From Clostridia bacterium (GTDB lineage: Bacteria > Bacillota > DSM-16504 > Desulfitibacterales > Desulfitibacteraceae), in assembly GCA_018333845.1 (NCBI GenBank), contig JAGXSK010000112.1, positions 1 through 13,030 of the forward strand: a stretch of 13,030 bases of DNA, in the 5' to 3' direction. This document shows, in pieces, positions 5,089-12,534 of the stretch. Position numbers and translations under genes: made by a program. Within the stretch, counting starts at the first letter, position 1. Every line of letters starts with the position of its first letter. The notes under the pieces are model-generated. The model did no database searches. It was given only the letters and a program-made list of their open reading frames with translations, and was not told the DNA's origin.

Positions 5089-6669
5089 ATGAAACAAGGA
5101 AATAAGGTTGCAAAGGCTGCAGGGATCATCATGATTTCCATGATGCTTTCCAGGGTTTTAGGCTATTTGCGAGATGTGGTTATTTATGCCCAATTCGGGC
5201 AAAACAGGGTTACTGATGCCTACAATGCTGCTTTTTCAATACCGGACTTTTTATATATGATACTCGTAGGAGGAGCTTTAAGCGCTGCATTTATACCTGT
5301 TTTTTCCAGCTATCTGGCCAATGACAAAGAACAAGAAGCGTGGCAGGCAGCAAGTATTCTTTTTAATTCAATAATGCTTTTATTAGTTGTAGGGGTCACA
5401 CTTGGATTGATCTACACTCCCTTTTTGATAAAAATCCTGGTTCCAGGTTTTGATAAGGAAACAACTGAACTGACAGTTATGCTTACTAGAATAATGTTTG
5501 TCCAAACATTTTTTATGGTTCTTAGCGGAATTTCAGTTGGAATTTTAAATTCCTATCAGCATTTCCTGGCCCCAGCCATAGGCTCTATCTTATATAACCT
5601 GTCAATAATTCTAGTTGGCTGGCTTTTATCATTGAAGTTTGGCATTGTAGGATTTTCTATTGGGGTGGTTATTGGAGCCATGTTGAACTTTGCTGTCCAG
5701 CTGCCGTTTGTCTTGAAAAGGGGTTTTAAATATCACCTTAGCTTTAATGTAAAACATCCAGGTGTTCAAAAAATTATTATTTTAATCCTGCCTGTTTTTA
5801 TAGGGCTGTCTGTAAATCAGATAAACCTTTTTGTAAATCAGTTCCTGGCATCTACACTAGAAGGTGGATTGGTAGCAGCCCTGAGGACTGGCCAGAGGCT
5901 CATGCAAATGCCAATTGCAATCTTTGCCATTGCTATAGCAGTAGCTGTTTTTCCAACCCTTACTAATTATGCAGCCAAAGGTGATATGATTAACTTCAAA
6001 AAGGCCACATCTTTGGGGTTGCGTTCGGTTTTTTTTATAACAATCCCCTCTGCCGCAGGACTTATGGCACTTAAAGTTCCCCTGGTAAGATTTTTATTTG
6101 AACAGGGCAAATTTACCCAGGAGGCAACCATGGCAACAGCAACGGCAGTTTTCTTTTATTCACTAGGAATTTTTGCTTATTCGGGCATTCAAATTTTAAA
6201 CAGGACCTTTTATGCCATCCAGGATACTAGAACCCCTGTAACTGTAGGGATATGTACCATACTCATTAATACAGGATTAAATTTTGTTTTTATTGGCCCC
6301 ATGGGACACGGGGGACTTGCCCTTGCTTACTCAATAGCAGGGGCCTTTAACCTGGTGCTTTTAATGGTAGTATTGAAGTACAAGACTTCTGGATATGGCG
6401 GCCGCAGTATTGCCTTTTCATTTCTTAAAAGTATGTTTGCAGCGGCAGTCATGGGCATAATAGTTTATATGACCGTGTCCTGCTTTGAAAACCTGGTGGA
6501 TATTTCCACCAAAGTAATGCAGGGTATCCAGGTATTAATGGGTGTATTAATTGGAACCCTGGTATATGGAAGCATAACCTACCTTTTCAAAATGGATGAA
6601 CTGAAGATGGTCCTTGAAATACTTGTAAAAAAACTGCCGGCTTGCATCATGAGAAAACCCGGCAAGTAA
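5089..6669 (+). CDS. murJ: Lipid II flippase MurJ (MviN, MOP superfamily)
   Basis: A 526-residue polytopic membrane protein with about 14 hydrophobic helices. MurJ moves lipid-linked peptidoglycan precursor (lipid II) from the inner to the outer face of the cytoplasmic membrane. The N-terminus contains the family pattern SRVLGYLRD (21-29), TDAY (42-45) and ILVGGALSAAFIPVF (58-72). Arg22, Arg28 and Asp43 align with E. coli Arg18, Arg24 and Asp39, which are needed for function, and this favours MurJ over the related sporulation protein SpoVB. The start is ATG 5089, 5 bases after GAGGT (5079-5083); the in-frame TTG at 5077 overlaps the ribosome site. It is inserted between the spoIIP region and lepA, which in Bacillus are nearly adjacent. 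A terminator-like hairpin follows at 6714. Confidence 0.93.
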   Translation: MKQGNKVAKAAGIIMISMMLSRVLGYLRDVVIYAQFGQNRVTDAYNAAFSIPDFLYMILVGGALSAAFIPVFSSYLANDKEQEAWQAASILFNSIMLLLVVGVTLGLIYTPFLIKILVPGFDKETTELTVMLTRIMFVQTFFMVLSGISVGILNSYQHFLAPAIGSILYNLSIILVGWLLSLKFGIVGFSIGVVIGAMLNFAVQLPFVLKRGFKYHLSFNVKHPGVQKIIILILPVFIGLSVNQINLFVNQFLASTLEGGLVAALRTGQRLMQMPIAIFAIAIAVAVFPTLTNYAAKGDMINFKKATSLGLRSVFFITIPSAAGLMALKVPLVRFLFEQGKFTQEATMATATAVFFYSLGIFAYSGIQILNRTFYAIQDTRTPVTVGICTILINTGLNFVFIGPMGHGGLALAYSIAGAFNLVLLMVVLKYKTSGYGGRSIAFSFLKSMFAAAVMGIIVYMTVSCFENLVDISTKVMQGIQVLMGVLIGTLVYGSITYLFKMDELKMVLEILVKKLPACIMRKPGK

Positions 6670-6672
6670 ACA

Positions 6673-6702
6673 TTGCTAGCAGCCACATATAAATGATATA
6701 AT
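6673..6702 (+). promoter_or_regulatory. Strong extended -10 promoter for lepA-hemW
   Basis: TTGCTA (6673-6678), an 18-base spacer and a perfect TATAAT (6697-6702), preceded by TG at 6694-6695 (extended -10). The predicted transcription start near 6709 puts the paired hairpins at 6714-6779 in the first bases of the lepA leader. Confidence 0.65.
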
Positions 6703-6713
6703 GTGTTTTAGTC

Positions 6714-6749
6714 AGTTTGCTAAAAAGATTATTAGCAGGCTTTTTGTTT
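6714..6749 (+). terminator. Terminator-like hairpin 1 (end of murJ and/or lepA leader)
   Basis: AGTTTGCTAA (6714-6723) pairs with TTAGCAGGCT (6732-6741) over 10 bp, including two G-U pairs, with an 8-base loop. TTTTGTTTA follows. It can end the murJ transcript. It also lies just downstream of the predicted lepA promoter and shares GCAGGCT with hairpin 2. Confidence 0.65.
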
Positions 6750-6779
6750 ATGAATAAGTAGAAGGCCTGCAGTTTTTCA
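6735..6779 (+). promoter_or_regulatory. Overlapping alternative hairpin 2 in the lepA leader
   Basis: GCAGGCTTTT (6735-6744) pairs with GAAGGCCTGC (6761-6770): six Watson-Crick pairs, then G-U and A-U pairs. AGTTTTT follows. Because bases 6735-6741 belong to both stems, hairpins 1 and 2 cannot form together. This resembles an attenuator with two alternative folds ahead of lepA, whose ribosome site is at 6786-6791. Confidence 0.45.
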
Positions 6780-6797
6780 TATTATGAGGTGATGGTT

Positions 6798-8606
6798 TTG
6801 GATATCCCACAAGAAAGAATAAGAAATTTTTGTATCATAGCCCATATTGACCATGGCAAATCTACCCTTGCAGACCGAATACTCCAGTATACAGGTGCTG
6901 TAAGTGAAAGGGACATGTCTGAACAGCTGCTTGATCAGATGGATCTAGAACGAGAAAGGGGTATTACAATCAAGCTCCAGGCTGTTAGAATGGTCTACAA
7001 AGCTAGGGACGGTAACGAATACCTGCTTAACCTGATAGATACTCCTGGTCATGTTGACTTTACCTATGAGGTCTCCAGAAGCCTTGCGGCCTGTGAAGGG
7101 GCATTGCTTGTAGTTGATGCTGTTCAAGGTATAGAGGCGCAGACCCTGGCCAATGTCTACCTGGCCCTGGAGCATGATCTGGAAATTATTCCGGTAATAA
7201 ACAAAATTGACCTGCCAAGTGCAGAGCCTGAAAGGGTAAAGGAAGAAATTGAAGAATTTATAGGCCTGGATACTTCAGAAGCCATACTTGCCTCGGCAAA
7301 AACAGGTCAGGGAACTGAAGAGATCCTGGAGGCAATTGTAAAGAGGGTTCCATCACCCCGGGGAAGTGTGGATAACTCTCTTCAGGCCTTGATTTTTGAT
7401 TCTCTTTATGACTCTTACAAGGGTGCCATCCCTTTTATTAGAATCATGGAGGGTTCTATAAAAAAAGGCATGGAAATACAGATGATGTCCACAAATAAGA
7501 AATTTGAGGTAAATGAGGTTGGTGTTTTTACACCAGCCATGAGAATTATTGACAAATTAGGTCCAGGAGAGGTTGGTTTTGTTACTGCCAGCATTAAAAA
7601 TGTTAAGGATACACAGGTAGGAGATACTATTACCAGTGTTCAAAAGCCAGCTGACACGCCCCTTCCAGGTTATAGAAAGGTAACTAGCATGGTGTATTGC
7701 GGCTTGTATCCAGTGGACAGTGCTGAGTATGAAGATTTAAAAGAGGCCCTGGAGAAGCTCCAATTAAACGATGCTTCTTTAAAATTTGAACCAGAGACCT
7801 CAGTTGCCCTGGGTTTTGGGTTTAGGTGCGGCTTCTTGGGCCTGCTCCACATGGAAATAATCCAGGAAAGAATCGAAAGAGAATTTGATTTGAGTCTCAT
7901 AACTACTGCTCCAAGTGTTATTTACGAGGTGCATAAAACAGATAAGACAGTTGTAAAGATAGATAACCCTGCAGCTCTGCCTCCAATTAATGAAATTGAC
8001 GAGATCAGGGAGCCCTTTGTCAAGGCTACTATAATGGTGCCAAATGACTATGTTGGTGTTGTCATGGAGCTATGCCAGGAAAAAAGAGGAGAATATCAAA
8101 CCATGGAATACTTGTCTCCGAGCAGGGTTATTTTAACCTACCACCTTCCCCTGGCAGAGATTATTTATGACTTTTTTGACCAGCTTAAATCAAGGACCAG
8201 GGGTTATGCATCCCTGGATTACGAGATGCATTCTTACCTGGCAACAGATCTGGTAAAAATGGATGTTCTGGTAAATGGACAGGTTATAGATGCCCTTTCC
8301 TTTATAGTCCATAGAGATAAAGCATATTACAGGGGTCAGAATATAACCAGAAAATTAAAAGACTTAATCCCCAGACAGATGTTTGAGGTGCCTATTCAAG
8401 CAGCCATTGGCAGCAAGGTTATAGCAAGAACAAATGTAAAGGCTCTAAGAAAAAATGTTATTGATAAGTGCTATGGCGGGGACATTACAAGAAAACGCAA
8501 GCTTCTTGAAAAACAAAAAGAAGGAAAAAAGCGTATGAAGCAGATTGGAAATGTGGAGATCCCCCAGGAAGCTTTCATGGCGGTGTTAAGTCTGGATGAT
8601 GATTAA
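6798..8606 (+). CDS. lepA: Elongation factor 4 (LepA), ribosome-associated GTPase
   Basis: LepA/EF4 is a translational GTPase that acts on stalled or mis-translocated ribosomes and in 30S biogenesis. G-domain motifs are AHIDHGKST (15-23), ERGITIK (53-59), DTPGH (81-85), NKID (135-138) and SAK (166-168). They are followed by EF-G-like beta-barrel and alpha/beta domains, and by the LepA-specific C-terminal domain, which includes the conserved stretch around Gly-Gly-Asp-Ile-Thr-Arg-Lys near the end. The length, 602 residues, is typical. TTG 6798 is preferred because GAGGTG (6786-6791) lies exactly 6 bases upstream and the family N-terminus IPQERIRNFCIIAHIDHG follows directly. ATG 6792 abuts the ribosome site and GTG 6789 is inside it. 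The gene overlaps hemW by 11 bases, and the pair is probably one transcript. Confidence 0.97.
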   Translation: MDIPQERIRNFCIIAHIDHGKSTLADRILQYTGAVSERDMSEQLLDQMDLERERGITIKLQAVRMVYKARDGNEYLLNLIDTPGHVDFTYEVSRSLAACEGALLVVDAVQGIEAQTLANVYLALEHDLEIIPVINKIDLPSAEPERVKEEIEEFIGLDTSEAILASAKTGQGTEEILEAIVKRVPSPRGSVDNSLQALIFDSLYDSYKGAIPFIRIMEGSIKKGMEIQMMSTNKKFEVNEVGVFTPAMRIIDKLGPGEVGFVTASIKNVKDTQVGDTITSVQKPADTPLPGYRKVTSMVYCGLYPVDSAEYEDLKEALEKLQLNDASLKFEPETSVALGFGFRCGFLGLLHMEIIQERIEREFDLSLITTAPSVIYEVHKTDKTVVKIDNPAALPPINEIDEIREPFVKATIMVPNDYVGVVMELCQEKRGEYQTMEYLSPSRVILTYHLPLAEIIYDFFDQLKSRTRGYASLDYEMHSYLATDLVKMDVLVNGQVIDALSFIVHRDKAYYRGQNITRKLKDLIPRQMFEVPIQAAIGSKVIARTNVKALRKNVIDKCYGGDITRKRKLLEKQKEGKKRMKQIGNVEIPQEAFMAVLSLDDD

Positions 8607-9747
8607 AGCCCTGTATATCCATATACCCTTTTGTCTGGCGAAATGCAAATACTGTGACTTTAATTCTTATCCGCTGTCTGTCTTTGAAAGGACCAGGAAA
8701 AGGCTGGCAGAGGCGTATCTGGCAGCCTTGAGGCAAGAAATCCTCTTACTTTTAAAAGACATATCTTTAGATGAAATTGAAACAATATACATGGGGGGCG
8801 GAACGCCTACAATCCTTGATACAGACCAGTTGGTTTCATTTATGGAATTTCTCAAATCCCAACTGAATTTTTCTCGGATACAAGAGGCTACAATAGAGGC
8901 CAATCCCGGTACAGTAAGCCTTGAAAAGCTTTTAGCTTTAAAAGGAGCAGGTTTTAACAGAATTTCTATTGGCATTCAATCCCTAGATAACTGGATGCTA
9001 GGGTTCATGGGCCGGACCCATAATGCAGAGGAAGCTGCAGCAGCAGTTTCTATGGCCAGGGAAACTGGCTGGGAAAATATAAATGTTGACCTGATCTATG
9101 GCCTGCCAAACCAATCAACTGCCATGTGGGAGGATACCCTTGCAAAAGTGATGCAATTAAACCCTGATCATGTATCTAGCTATGGATTAAAGCTTGAGAA
9201 TAACACACCATGGGGCAGGGACTATTCCAACAGGCAAATAACCCTGCCAGAAGATGAAGCTGTTTATAAAATGTATGAGAGTCTCCAGAGAATATTAAAA
9301 GATAATGGCTATATCCATTATGAAATATCAAACTACTGTAAAACACAAAAAACTAGCAAGCATAATAGTATATACTGGCAGAATGAATATTACCTGGGAG
9401 CAGGTATTGGAGCAGCTTCCTTTTATAACAGCCAAAGATTTTACAATGTAAAAGATATAGATCTATACATGGATAGCCTGGCAAAAGGTCTTAGACCCCT
9501 AGAGGAAGCAATTGACCTCACCCTGGAAGAACAGATGTCAGAAACAATGTTCATGAAACTAAGGCTTTTATCAGGTATGAATATACTAGATTTTAAAAAT
9601 AGATTTGGAATATCCCCAATTGATAAATACTATGATGGAATTAAAAAATTAGTAGATCTAGGATTAATCCATATCCAGCGTGATGCCATCAGGCTTACGG
9701 AAAAGGGAATACCTTTAGCCAACCTGGTATTTATGGAATTTGTCTAG
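8596..9747 (+). CDS. hemW: Radical SAM heme chaperone HemW (HemN-like)
   Basis: A 383-residue radical S-adenosylmethionine protein. The iron-sulfur cluster motif is Cys13-x3-Cys17-x2-Cys20, in PFCLAKCKYCDF, followed by the SAM-contacting GGGTP segment (about 68-72). The residues after the third Cys are Asp-Phe, so the extra Cys of true coproporphyrinogen oxidase HemN is absent. This identifies the HemW group, which binds and hands on heme rather than oxidising coproporphyrinogen. The start overlaps the last 11 bases of lepA (ATG 8596 or the adjacent ATG 8599); the upstream GGCGGTG is a weak ribosome site, so translation is probably coupled to lepA. The lepA-hemW-hrcA order is conserved in Firmicutes. 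No convincing terminator follows. Confidence 0.93.
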   Translation: MMIKALYIHIPFCLAKCKYCDFNSYPLSVFERTRKRLAEAYLAALRQEILLLLKDISLDEIETIYMGGGTPTILDTDQLVSFMEFLKSQLNFSRIQEATIEANPGTVSLEKLLALKGAGFNRISIGIQSLDNWMLGFMGRTHNAEEAAAAVSMARETGWENINVDLIYGLPNQSTAMWEDTLAKVMQLNPDHVSSYGLKLENNTPWGRDYSNRQITLPEDEAVYKMYESLQRILKDNGYIHYEISNYCKTQKTSKHNSIYWQNEYYLGAGIGAASFYNSQRFYNVKDIDLYMDSLAKGLRPLEEAIDLTLEEQMSETMFMKLRLLSGMNILDFKNRFGISPIDKYYDGIKKLVDLGLIHIQRDAIRLTEKGIPLANLVFMEFV

Positions 9748-9795
9748 AATTTTTTAAGAATTTGTGGAGTTTGCTATTTGTGGTGAGCTAATACC

Positions 9796-9825
9796 TTGAC
9801 AAGAACAGGCATTAAGTGGTATTTT
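9796..9825 (+). promoter_or_regulatory. Vegetative promoter of the heat-shock operon
   Basis: A perfect TTGACA (9796-9801) is followed after 18 bases by TATTTT (9820-9825), with TG at 9817-9818 as an extended -10. Transcription would start near 9832, so the CIRCE operator covers the first transcribed bases, the usual position for HrcA repression. Confidence 0.7.
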
Positions 9826-9836
9826 TTAATTATAGC

Positions 9837-9863
9837 TTAGCACTCATCAAAGGAGAGTGCTAA
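9837..9863 (+). promoter_or_regulatory. CIRCE operator, HrcA-binding site
   Basis: TTAGCACTC (9837-9845), a 9-base spacer, and GAGTGCTAA (9855-9863) match the CIRCE consensus without a mismatch. The element lies directly before the hrcA ribosome site, so HrcA should repress its own operon, including the archaeal-type chaperonin gene and grpE. Confidence 0.98.
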
Positions 9864-9880
9864 CAGAAGAGGTGGTAATA

Positions 9881-10915
9881 ATGGTAATGGATGAAAGAAA
9901 AAAGAATATACTGCATGCAATCATCCAGGACTATATCGCTACAGCTGAACCTGTTGGATCACGTACCATTGCTCGCAAATATAACTTGGGTGTTAGTTCT
10001 GCAACCATCAGAAATGAAATGGCTGATTTAGAAGAAATGAGATTTATTGAACAGCCCCATACCTCGAGCGGAAGGGTACCATCTGATAAGGGTTATAGAT
10101 TTTATGTTGATTTCCTCATGAAAAAAATGGATATTTCTCCTTCCGAGGAACAGTTCATATATGGCCAGTTAAAGGAAAATATCCAGCACATGGAGGATCT
10201 TTTTAAAAAGACCAGTGATATTCTGTCACAGCTTACCAATTATATAGCCCTGGCCATGGGTCCCTTGATATCCGAGACTACAGTACAGCAAATACAGCTG
10301 CTGCCCATGCAAAACAACAAGGTTTTACTGATGATTATCTCAGATAAGGGAATTGTGGATAATGGCATAATTAACTTCCCTGGCGATTATGACAAGGAGA
10401 CCCTGGCAATCGTTTCAGAGATACTTAGTTGTAAACTAAAGGGTTACAGGTTAAAAGACGTAAGCAAAACAGTTTTGCAGGAAATTTATTATGAGCTTGC
10501 AGATTATAAAAAACTTGTGACACTAGTCCTTGATTTTATGGATGAGGTCTTGAAGGTATCAGATAAAGCAAAGGTGTATATTGGCGGTATGCTTAATATT
10601 CTTAATCAGCCAGAATTTAAAGATGTGGAAACCTTGCGCAGCTTACTGGCGTTAATGGAAGAACAAACAGTTTTAAGACAGGTTTTAAAAGAAACCAGCA
10701 GTGAATCGGGATTAACCATATCTATTGGGGGAGAGAATAAGTATAAGGGTATTCATAACTGCAGCATTATTACTGCAACCTATAAAATGGGCGGCAGGGT
10801 AATAGGTACAATAGGAATACTGGGTCCCACCAGGATGGCATATCCCCAAGCAACTACAACTATAGAATTTGTCTCAAAATGTCTTTCAGACATCCTTGAA
10901 GGACAGAGCAAATAA
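9881..10915 (+). CDS. hrcA: Heat-inducible transcription repressor HrcA
   Basis: A 344-residue repressor that binds CIRCE and shuts off chaperone genes when unfolded protein is scarce. The N-terminal winged-helix domain shows PVGSRT (24-29), SSATIRNEM (39-47) and the HrcA hallmark HTSSGRVPSDKGYRFYVD (60-77). A GAF-like central region and the dimerisation domain make up the rest. ATG 9881 is chosen because AGAGGTGG (9868-9875) is 5 bases upstream; ATG 9887 (start MDERKK) is also possible. The in-frame GTG at 9857 lies inside CIRCE and is not credible. It is the first gene of the operon, 30 bases before the chaperonin gene. In Bacillus HrcA needs GroEL to stay active; here the partner may be the adjacent archaeal-type chaperonin. 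Confidence 0.96.
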   Translation: MVMDERKKNILHAIIQDYIATAEPVGSRTIARKYNLGVSSATIRNEMADLEEMRFIEQPHTSSGRVPSDKGYRFYVDFLMKKMDISPSEEQFIYGQLKENIQHMEDLFKKTSDILSQLTNYIALAMGPLISETTVQQIQLLPMQNNKVLLMIISDKGIVDNGIINFPGDYDKETLAIVSEILSCKLKGYRLKDVSKTVLQEIYYELADYKKLVTLVLDFMDEVLKVSDKAKVYIGGMLNILNQPEFKDVETLRSLLALMEEQTVLRQVLKETSSESGLTISIGGENKYKGIHNCSIITATYKMGGRVIGTIGILGPTRMAYPQATTTIEFVSKCLSDILEGQSK

Positions 10916-10945
10916 CAATTCACTCCAAGGTACAGGAGGAAAAGT

Positions 10946-12517
10946 ATGAGTATTAAACAGGTTAGTAAGGATACTGAGGTAGATGAGAGACTGGCAGCCC
11001 TTTCTACCAATGCAAATGCCATTAGAGCAATTGCATCGGCAGTTGAAGGCACTTTAGGCCCAAAAGGCCTGGATACAATGCTTGTAGATAAGTTTGGCGA
11101 TGTTGTAATAACAAACGATGGGGTAACCATTCTCGAAATGATGGAAGTCAATCATCCAGCAGCCAGGATGATGATTAATACTGCCAAGGCCCAGCAGGAT
11201 GAAATAGGTGATGGCACTACCACCGCATCAATTATGGCTGGAACATTAGTAACAGAAGGCCTTGAACAAATAAAAAGGGGTGTTCCAGTTACACGGGTTA
11301 TTGAAGGTATCAAGGCAGGCATAAAGATAACTGCACAGTATTTTAAGGATAATGCTGTAGCAATTGAAAAATTAGATGACCCTGTACTCAAGGAAGTATC
11401 CTGGGTGGCAGGCAGGGGAAATGACGATATTGCTGAACTTGTTTTTGATGCAGCCAATATGATTGGGAGAGAAAAGCTTTTAGATGCCAGTTTTAAGTTG
11501 TCTGACTGTATATTTGCCCAGCATGGTGCAGAGAATCAGTTGATTAAAGGCTGCATTATTACTAAAGAGAGAGTTTCATCTGATATGCCCAGGGAACTGA
11601 TGGACTGCAATGTTTTGTTTATAGACGATGCATTAGAGCCTGAAAAGCTTGATGAAGAAGCTCTAAACAATGAGGCTGGTTTTAACAGGTTTATCAGGCT
11701 TCAGGAGGAATTCCAGGAAAACCTTAAAAAACTGTCCAAACTTGGTGTAGGGTTGGTGTTGGTTGACAGGGGTATTCATGATATTGCAGAAGAGTTTTTT
11801 ATAGATGCAGGCATCATGGCAGTTCAAAGGGTTAGCCATAAGGAACTAAAAAAAGCAGCCGAGTTTACAGGGGCCAGAATGATTAAGAGAACTGGTTTAA
11901 AAAAATCTGTGGAAGAATTAAGAACATATCTTGGGCACATTGATAAGGTTTATGAGGATGAACACCTGGAGCAGATCAGGATTTTAGGTGGTGCAGGTAA
12001 ACCAATGGCTACCATTTTAGTAGGTGCAGCTACTGAAGAGGTTGTAGGAGAAAGGGAGAGAATTGCCAGGGATGCCGCTGCAGCCCTGCAGGCTGCAATA
12101 AAGGGTGGGATTGTACCAGGCGGCGGCTCAATAGAACTAGCAGCAGCCTCCTTCCTGGAGAGTAATCGTGAACAGGTAAGGGGCATGGCTGTGTATGGTA
12201 TTAACTGTGTAGTAGAAGCTTTGAAAAAGCCTTTTTCCCAGATTGTGTTTAATGCAGGATTTAACCCCCTTGAAAAACAAGGTGATGTACTGGCAATCCA
12301 AAAGCAGGAGAATAATATTGGATATGCTATTGATTGTGATACTGGTCAGGTCATTGACATGAGAAAGCTGGGAGTTGTGGACCCTGTTCTGGTAAAAATC
12401 TATGCCCTGCGTGCAGCAGGTGAAATTGCTGAAGCTATCTTAAGGATTGATACAATAATTAAAAAAAGACCTGATAAAACAGCTGACAATAGGGTAAAAG
12501 ATGAATTCGAGTTTTGA
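10946..12517 (+). CDS. Archaeal-like group II/III chaperonin (thermosome-type, built-in lid)
   Basis: A 523-residue Cpn60/TCP-1 protein that resembles archaeal thermosomes rather than GroEL. Nucleotide-site motifs are GTLGPKGLD (35-43), TNDGVT (56-61) and GDGTTT (88-93). Asp376, in RERIARDAAAAL, sits at the position of the catalytic Asp of the group II VERALEDA motif, and PGGG lies at 391-394. The apical segment around 230-265 (IDDALEPEKLDEEAL to QEEFQENLKKL) corresponds to the helical protrusion that closes the cavity in group II proteins, so no GroES is needed, and none is present beside it. The GroEL-type Gly-Gly-Met tail is missing. The start is ATG 10946 with AGGAGG six bases upstream. 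Such 'group III' chaperonins are known from a few Firmicutes, including Carboxydothermus, in dnaK operons. Here it sits between hrcA and grpE under CIRCE. A cpn label would be reasonable. Confidence 0.95.
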   Translation: MSIKQVSKDTEVDERLAALSTNANAIRAIASAVEGTLGPKGLDTMLVDKFGDVVITNDGVTILEMMEVNHPAARMMINTAKAQQDEIGDGTTTASIMAGTLVTEGLEQIKRGVPVTRVIEGIKAGIKITAQYFKDNAVAIEKLDDPVLKEVSWVAGRGNDDIAELVFDAANMIGREKLLDASFKLSDCIFAQHGAENQLIKGCIITKERVSSDMPRELMDCNVLFIDDALEPEKLDEEALNNEAGFNRFIRLQEEFQENLKKLSKLGVGLVLVDRGIHDIAEEFFIDAGIMAVQRVSHKELKKAAEFTGARMIKRTGLKKSVEELRTYLGHIDKVYEDEHLEQIRILGGAGKPMATILVGAATEEVVGERERIARDAAAALQAAIKGGIVPGGGSIELAAASFLESNREQVRGMAVYGINCVVEALKKPFSQIVFNAGFNPLEKQGDVLAIQKQENNIGYAIDCDTGQVIDMRKLGVVDPVLVKIYALRAAGEIAEAILRIDTIIKKRPDKTADNRVKDEFEF

Positions 12518-12534
12518 AATGGGGTGAATATAAA

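Noticed and set aside
6789..6797. GTG 6789 or ATG 6792 as the lepA start
   Set aside because: Both overlap or touch the GAGGTG ribosome site; TTG 6798 has 6-base spacing and fits the family N-terminus.
9857..9880. Upstream in-frame GTG as the hrcA start
   Set aside because: It lies inside the right arm of CIRCE, before the ribosome site; ATG 9881 has proper spacing.
10780..11151. 123-codon minus-strand frame across the hrcA-chaperonin junction
   Set aside because: It is antisense to two well-supported genes and has no recognisable motif.
10946..12517. Annotation of the chaperonin as groEL
   Set aside because: It has the lid-forming apical insertion, the group II-type catalytic Asp context and no GroEL-type Gly-Met tail, and groES is not adjacent.
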